Assembly: GCA_013812565.1 (NCBI GenBank)
Contig: JACCTF010000623.1
Span: 1 to 9,868, forward strand
From: Pyrinomonadaceae bacterium
GTDB taxonomy: Bacteria; Acidobacteriota; Blastocatellia; Pyrinomonadales; Pyrinomonadaceae
Direction: 5' to 3'
Length of the DNA stretch: 9,868 bases
This document shows, in pieces, positions 6,662 through 9,868 of this stretch. The number at the start of each line of letters is the position of its first letter. Positions within the stretch are counted from its first letter, which is position 1. The notes beneath the pieces were generated by a model. It was not told where the DNA came from. It worked only from the letters and a program-made list of their open reading frames with translations, and ran no database searches. Made by a program: the position numbers and the translations under genes.

Positions 6662-7510
6662 TTACACGGCGACCGGCGCGGCGATCTTGGCGTGCGACGT
6701 GTAGCCGATGAGTTCAAGGTGTTCGTAGCGCATCGCGAGAAGTCCTTCAAGTCCGCGTAAAGCGTGTGCCTCATCGCGGATCGCGAGTTGCGGGAGCGGA
6801 AGCGGTTTGCGACTGAGGAGCTCTTCAACTTGCGCGTGGTGGTTGCGGTAGATGTGATAATCGCCAAGCGTGTAGACGAACTCTCCGACTTCCAAACCGC
6901 AGACGTGCGCGATCATATGTGTCAGCAGTGCATAAGAACTGATGTTGAACGGCACGCCGAGAAAAGCGTCGGCTGAGCGCTGATAAAGTTGGCAGTGCAG
7001 AGTGCGCTCACTCTCGACTTTGAATTGAAGGAAAGAGTGGCAAGGTGGAAGTTCGACCTTGTCAACAACGCGCGGGTCCCAGCCGGTCACTATAAGTCGG
7101 CGCGAATTCGAGTTAATTTCGATGTCGTGAATCAGGCGGGCGATTTGGTCAACGCCGTCGCGGGCAGGATAATTGCCACCGAAAGAGCGCCACAGGTAAC
7201 CGTAGATGGGACCGAGGTCCCCCGCCTCGCGTCCGAAGCGAGCGGTGTGTTCTTCGTCGGCCCACTCGGCCCAGATGTCTACGCCGCGTTCACGCAAACT
7301 GCGTTCGTTCGTATCGCCGGAGAGAAACCACCGCAGCTCTTCAAAGACCCAACGGAAGGGCACGCGCTTTGTCGTCACAATCGCAAAGCCCTGGCGCAGA
7401 TCAAAGCGTGTTTGATAACCGAAGTGCGAGATTGTGCCGACACCGGTGCGATCCGTGTGGCTGGTGCCGTTCTTCAGAATTGAGCGGAGCAGGTCGTGAT
7501 ACTGTCGCAT
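6662..7510 (-). CDS. thyA: Thymidylate synthase (ThyA type)
   Basis: The product has 282 residues (E. coli has 264). It methylates dUMP to dTMP using 5,10-methylene-THF as both carbon donor and reductant, releasing dihydrofolate. The family motifs are complete. DRTGVGT (20-26) carries the phosphate-binding Arg21. VPFRWVFEELRWFLSGDTN and IYGYLWRSFGG follow. SNSRRLIVTGWDP holds the paired Arg residues 137/138. LPPCHSF contains the catalytic nucleophile Cys157. QLYQRSADAFLGVPFNISSY includes Asn189. LGDYHIYRNH and the family C-terminus KIAAPVAV complete it. A small insert around residues 84-98 (DEEHTARFGREAGD) explains part of the extra length. The start ATG at 7510 gives the usual RQYHDLLRSIL beginning; no strong Shine-Dalgarno is visible. 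A TACAAT -10-like box lies at 7546-7551, without a good -35. folA follows within 66 bp as the partner enzyme. Confidence 0.97.
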   Translation of the reverse strand: MRQYHDLLRSILKNGTSHTDRTGVGTISHFGYQTRFDLRQGFAIVTTKRVPFRWVFEELRWFLSGDTNERSLRERGVDIWAEWADEEHTARFGREAGDLGPIYGYLWRSFGGNYPARDGVDQIARLIHDIEINSNSRRLIVTGWDPRVVDKVELPPCHSFLQFKVESERTLHCQLYQRSADAFLGVPFNISSYALLTHMIAHVCGLEVGEFVYTLGDYHIYRNHHAQVEELLSRKPLPLPQLAIRDEAHALRGLEGLLAMRYEHLELIGYTSHAKIAAPVAV

Positions 7511-7621
7511 GTCAGAAGATGAAATCAGTCGTTAAATGGACGGCGATTGTATTCACATCGCTTGAAAGGATTCTTGAATTAGGGTGTGTTCTTCAATTGT
7601 CTTCATACAAAAACCTGCTCG

Positions 7622-8647
7622 TCACTGAAAATCGCGAATATCGTTAAACGGCACCTCGCGATTAGTAAAGTCAGGTCGGTAGTAGTGGGCCGCGCTGTCG
7701 TACTCCTGCAACCAGCCTTCCTCCAAACCAATTTCGCCGAGCAGGGCGACGGCGCGTAGCCACTCCGATTCGGTGATGCGGCGCGAAAGCAACGTGTAAC
7801 GATCATCGGTCGCGGCGCGATTGGTCGCGTAATACTGGGCCATCAGCGAAATCGCGACGCGCGGGCTGAGAGTGTCTCTGATCCATTCCAGCGACTCGCG
7901 CACCCCGGCCAGATCGTTCGGTAGCACCAACAAACGTATGACTAAGCCACGTCGCAGCAACCCACTTGAATCGAACACCAGTTCGTCGCCGGTTTGATGA
8001 TACATCTCGGTGATCGCGCGGCGGGCGTGCTCAGTGTAGTTTTGAACCTTGGAGTATGTGTAACCGGCGTCCGCATCAGCATATTTGAGATCAGGCAAAT
8101 AGATGTCAACCACGCTGTCTAATAAACGTAGCACTTCGACGGAATCATAAGCATTGGTGTTGTAAACCACGGGAAGCTGAAAACCCTGCTCAGCGGCAAG
8201 GAGGATGGCACGAGCCATCTGCGGAGCGAAGTGCGTGGGGCTGACAAAGTTGATGTTATGGCAGCCACGGCTCGCGAGTTCAAGCATGATTTCGCTCAAG
8301 CGTTCGTGGCTGATTTCGTTCTTGATCTGTGTTTTGTGCGTCTGTGAGATTTGATAGTTCTGGCAATAGACGCAGCGCAGATTGCAGTTGCCGAAGAAGA
8401 TGTTTCCCGCCCCGCGTGTGCCCACAAGCGCCGGTTCTTCGCCGAAGTGTGGGGTGTAGGAAGAGACCACGGGCAAGCGCCCCGAGTAGCACGCGGCGAT
8501 CTGGTTTTCAAGCCGGTTATTCAAACAATCGCGTGGGCAGACGGTGCACCGCGCGAGCAACTCTTCGAGCGCTTCGACGCGGCGCTCCAGTTCGCCCGTT
8601 TCATAAAGCGTCAGGTACGAGGGTTTGCCGGGAGGTTCGTTAGTCAT
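7622..8647 (-). CDS. PflX-like radical SAM protein (pyruvate formate-lyase activating enzyme-related)
   Basis: The product has 341 residues from ATG 8647. The radical SAM cluster motif CNLRCVYCQN gives Cys88, Cys92 and Cys95 (CX3CX2C), which bind the 4Fe-4S cluster that cleaves S-adenosylmethionine. Before it lies the N-terminal signature of the PflX group (COG1313): CTVCPRDCLNNR with Cys34, Cys37 and Cys41, then Cys53, followed by HFGEEPALVGTRGAGNIFF. Later segments fit the TIM-barrel: NINFVSPTHFAPQM, PVVYNTNAYDS, DIYLPDLKYAD, VIRLLVLPN. PflX proteins are uncharacterised, and no glycyl-radical enzyme lies in the window, so the target is unknown. An upstream in-frame ATG at 8707 would add 20 unconserved residues inside the preceding gene. 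The start at 8647 overlaps the DUF2721 stop by 8 nt, which suggests translational coupling. Confidence 0.9.
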   Translation of the reverse strand: MTNEPPGKPSYLTLYETGELERRVEALEELLARCTVCPRDCLNNRLENQIAACYSGRLPVVSSYTPHFGEEPALVGTRGAGNIFFGNCNLRCVYCQNYQISQTHKTQIKNEISHERLSEIMLELASRGCHNINFVSPTHFAPQMARAILLAAEQGFQLPVVYNTNAYDSVEVLRLLDSVVDIYLPDLKYADADAGYTYSKVQNYTEHARRAITEMYHQTGDELVFDSSGLLRRGLVIRLLVLPNDLAGVRESLEWIRDTLSPRVAISLMAQYYATNRAATDDRYTLLSRRITESEWLRAVALLGEIGLEEGWLQEYDSAAHYYRPDFTNREVPFNDIRDFQ

Positions 8648-9188
8648 GGGAGTGCTTGAATCGCTGGCGGCGCGGTTTGTATTGCTCGACAAGTTCGGCG
8701 GGCGCATAGTGTTGACCGAGTCGCCATAGGAAATCCATCTCTGAGGTGACGGACATCAAGGCAAGGCGCGCCTCGATAATCAGAAGCGCGCTGCCGTAGA
8801 AGAGCAGGCACGCTCCGAGAAGTCCAAACACCACTGGTATCCAGTGATATTGTGTGCCGGAGAGAGCGACGATGCCGATGGCTACGCTGGTCGAGACAAA
8901 GATGCCGAGCGCCAAGTAAAAGACGGTCATGCTTCTTTGCAGCAGGCGGGCGCGGCTAGTCAACTTGTCCAGTTGGTAAAAAATAACAGCGCGTCTTTCC
9001 TCAAGTAATTCCAGGCCCTCGTTGTCGCGCGCCAACTCCTCGAAACGATCCGAGAGCGAGCGAACCCGGTCCACCACGCGGCCTAGTCGGGTGGTTGTTG
9101 ACAGGATCAGTGTTCCGCAGGCTGACATCAATACGGCGGGTGTGATCATGGCTGTTAAAACCGCAAGAGATGATGAAAGCGCGTTCAT
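8640..9188 (-). CDS. DUF2721-family inner membrane protein
   Basis: The product has 182 residues with an N-terminal membrane segment (about 7-30) and two more hydrophobic segments (about 88-112 and 115-140). The first segment runs into ITPAVLMSACGTLILSTTTR and LGRVVDRVRSL, which fit the DUF2721 pattern of a membrane helix followed by an Arg-rich amphipathic stretch. A charged, probably cytosolic helical region (33-87, with RFEELARDNEGLELLEERR) separates helix 1 from helices 2 and 3. The C-terminal tail is basic (YKPRRQRFKHSHD). The family's biochemical role is unknown. It is the first gene of a pair with the PflX-like radical SAM gene, overlapping it by 8 nt, so the two are likely made together. 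The ATG at 9188 gives a start directly before the first helix; its ribosome-binding site is weak. The likely promoter is at 9212-9241. Confidence 0.85.
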   Translation of the reverse strand: MNALSSSLAVLTAMITPAVLMSACGTLILSTTTRLGRVVDRVRSLSDRFEELARDNEGLELLEERRAVIFYQLDKLTSRARLLQRSMTVFYLALGIFVSTSVAIGIVALSGTQYHWIPVVFGLLGACLLFYGSALLIIEARLALMSVTSEMDFLWRLGQHYAPAELVEQYKPRRQRFKHSHD

Positions 9189-9211
9189 ATGTTTCAGTGA
9201 GGTGCGATCTA

Positions 9212-9241
9212 TTTATACCGACTCTTGGTGGATCGAAGCAA
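9212..9241 (-). promoter_or_regulatory. Sigma-70-like promoter for the DUF2721/PflX pair
   Basis: On the minus strand, TTGCTT (9241-9236) and TATAAA (9217-9212) are 18 bp apart. Transcription would start about 9205, leaving a leader of roughly 17 nt before ATG 9188. The short leader without a clear Shine-Dalgarno is compatible with weak or unusual initiation. Confidence 0.5.
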
Positions 9242-9255
9242 CCGCTCGCGCCGAT

Positions 9256-9270
9256 GCAAAATTATTTTGC
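9256..9270. promoter_or_regulatory. 15-bp palindrome, candidate operator in the divergent region
   Basis: GCAAAAT-T-ATTTTGC is a perfect palindrome with 7-bp arms. It lies 14 bp upstream of the -35 box of the DUF2721 promoter. The position suits an activator or a shared regulator of the two divergent units. No specific regulator is recognised. Confidence 0.4.
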
Positions 9271-9342
9271 TCATAAGCATTAAAGAGTAGTTTGGGCGAA
9301 CGGAAGTTGTGTTATTCTCCGCCGCAAAGCGGCCCGAGTTAT

Positions 9343-9369
9343 TTGCACGCCGGAAATAGGTTCTATAAC
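9343..9369 (+). promoter_or_regulatory. Weak candidate promoter of the acidic/basic protein gene
   Basis: TTGCAC (9343-9348) and TATAAC (9364-9369) are separated by 15 bp, shorter than ideal. The predicted start near 9376 falls within the palindromic stretch, so transcripts would carry the 9383-9399 hairpin at their 5' end. Confidence 0.3.
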
Positions 9370-9399
9370 GACTTCTATAGAAATGAGGTGATACCTCAT
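9361..9399 (+). promoter_or_regulatory. Cluster of repeats and a hairpin in the 5' leader
   Basis: Three structures sit side by side. TTCTATA is repeated at 9361-9367 and 9373-9379 (12-bp spacing). The palindrome TTCTATAGAA spans 9373-9382. A perfect 7-bp stem with a 3-nt loop follows (ATGAGGT-GAT-ACCTCAT, 9383-9399). The hairpin ends 9 nt before the Shine-Dalgarno AAAGGAG (9409-9415) of the downstream gene. An operator, a protective 5' hairpin, or both are possible. Confidence 0.5.
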
Positions 9400-9424
9400 A
9401 TAACAAACAAAGGAGCATACCAAA

Positions 9425-9868
9425 ATGCCTGAACAGGGTAATGGCGAAGACAGAGATGAGCTAATGAACCGTGCAGGAAACTTTACTGATGACGACCAGA
9501 TGCGCGGGGGGGATGACATCGGGATGAGCAGCAGTGATGAGGACGACGATGAGGTAGATACGCTGTTCGATACAAGCAGCGGGATGAGCGGAGAGTCGCG
9601 CGGCGGTCAGGCGATTGGCCGCGCCACCGGTATCGGCGCCGACCTGCCTGATGAATTCGGCACAAGCGGCACCGATCTCTTCGGCAACTTCACAGGTGGC
9701 ACAACAGGCAGCGGAGCGGGCGCGGCTACCGCCCCAGCAAAAGGCACAACCAAGAAGATCGCCGCGAAGAAAGGCACCGCGAAGAAAGGCGGAGCGAGCA
9801 CATCCGTGAGCGCCGCGGCCAAAACACTTGGCAAAGCAGGCGCAGCAAAGAAGGGCACGGCGAAGAAG
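9425..9868 (+). CDS. Bipolar acidic / histone-H1-like basic protein (3' end outside window)
   Basis: The frame is open from ATG 9425 to the edge of the window (148 codons, no stop). A good Shine-Dalgarno AAAGGAG lies 9 nt upstream. Residues 1-50 are strongly acidic, with DDD at 22-24 and the run SDEDDDEVD at 37-45. Residues 51-105 are Gly/Ser/Thr-rich and probably disordered (GTSGTDLFGNFTGGTTGSG). From about 106 the protein is Lys/Ala/Gly-rich, and the nonapeptide AAKKGTAKK occurs twice (113-121 and 140-148). Such tails resemble histone H1, chlamydial Hc1 and AlgP-type tails, which bind DNA or RNA through charge. No folded domain, signal peptide or membrane helix is visible. It is the only plus-strand gene here. 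A nucleoid- or RNA-associated role is inference; it could also be a disordered linker region of a larger protein continuing past the window. Confidence 0.75.
   Translation, partial: MPEQGNGEDRDELMNRAGNFTDDDQMRGGDDIGMSSSDEDDDEVDTLFDTSSGMSGESRGGQAIGRATGIGADLPDEFGTSGTDLFGNFTGGTTGSGAGAATAPAKGTTKKIAAKKGTAKKGGASTSVSAAAKTLGKAGAAKKGTAKK

Noticed and set aside
6989..7483. A 164-codon plus-strand frame antisense to thyA
   Set aside because: The thyA product is complete and highly conserved on the minus strand, so the antisense frame is a shadow of its codon pattern.
9607..9858. A minus-strand Ala/Pro/Phe-rich frame antisense to the Lys-rich tail
   Set aside because: It is the mirror of the Lys/Ala repeat codons (AAG becomes CTT). 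The apparent hydrophobic pattern is a by-product, and the plus-strand gene has a good Shine-Dalgarno.

Overview
The window looks like chromosomal DNA of a free-living, GC-moderate Gram-negative bacterium. The best guess is an acidobacterium of the Blastocatellia/Pyrinomonadaceae type. That guess rests on three traits: exported imidazolonepropionase-like amidohydrolases in tandem, one with a beta-rich C-terminal domain; an Asn/Thr-rich BON lipoprotein; and a DUF2721 protein next to a PflX-type radical SAM protein. It is an inference from gene style, not a proven assignment. No rRNA, tRNA, CRISPR array, transposase or phage gene was seen.

Layout: nine genes lie on the minus strand and one on the plus strand. 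(a) 1-4547 holds three consecutive exported amidohydrolase-family genes, transcribed right to left: 4547-2796, 2713-1295 and 1254 running off the left edge. The middle one keeps the metal-ligand motifs. The two outer ones have lost the histidine and aspartate ligand positions I could align, although the fold-defining segments remain. (b) 4548-4877 is non-coding, with the leader of that operon and a terminator-like hairpin for the next gene. (c) 4878-5462 encodes a BON-domain lipoprotein. (d) 5658-5939 encodes a YggX-like Fe(II)-trafficking protein with two added CxxC knuckles. (e) 6116-7510 is a thyA-folA pair for dTMP synthesis and folate recycling. A heptad-repeat palindrome sits exactly in the ribosome-binding region of folA. 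(f) 7622-9188 is an overlapping pair: a DUF2721 membrane protein followed by a PflX-like radical SAM protein. (g) 9189-9424 is a divergent regulatory region rich in palindromes. (h) 9425 to the right edge is a plus-strand gene whose product is acidic at the N-terminus and histone-H1-like (Lys/Ala/Gly) at the C-terminus.

The genes form several small units. The thymidylate pair works as a metabolic cycle: ThyA converts methylene-THF to DHF, and FolA reduces DHF back to THF. The amidohydrolase triplet probably acts outside the cytoplasm as one operon, plausibly as an enzyme with two non-catalytic relatives. The most unusual items are the amidohydrolase triplet, the Cys-rich YggX variant, the heptad hairpin between thyA and folA, and the bipolar acidic/basic protein with its palindromic leader.
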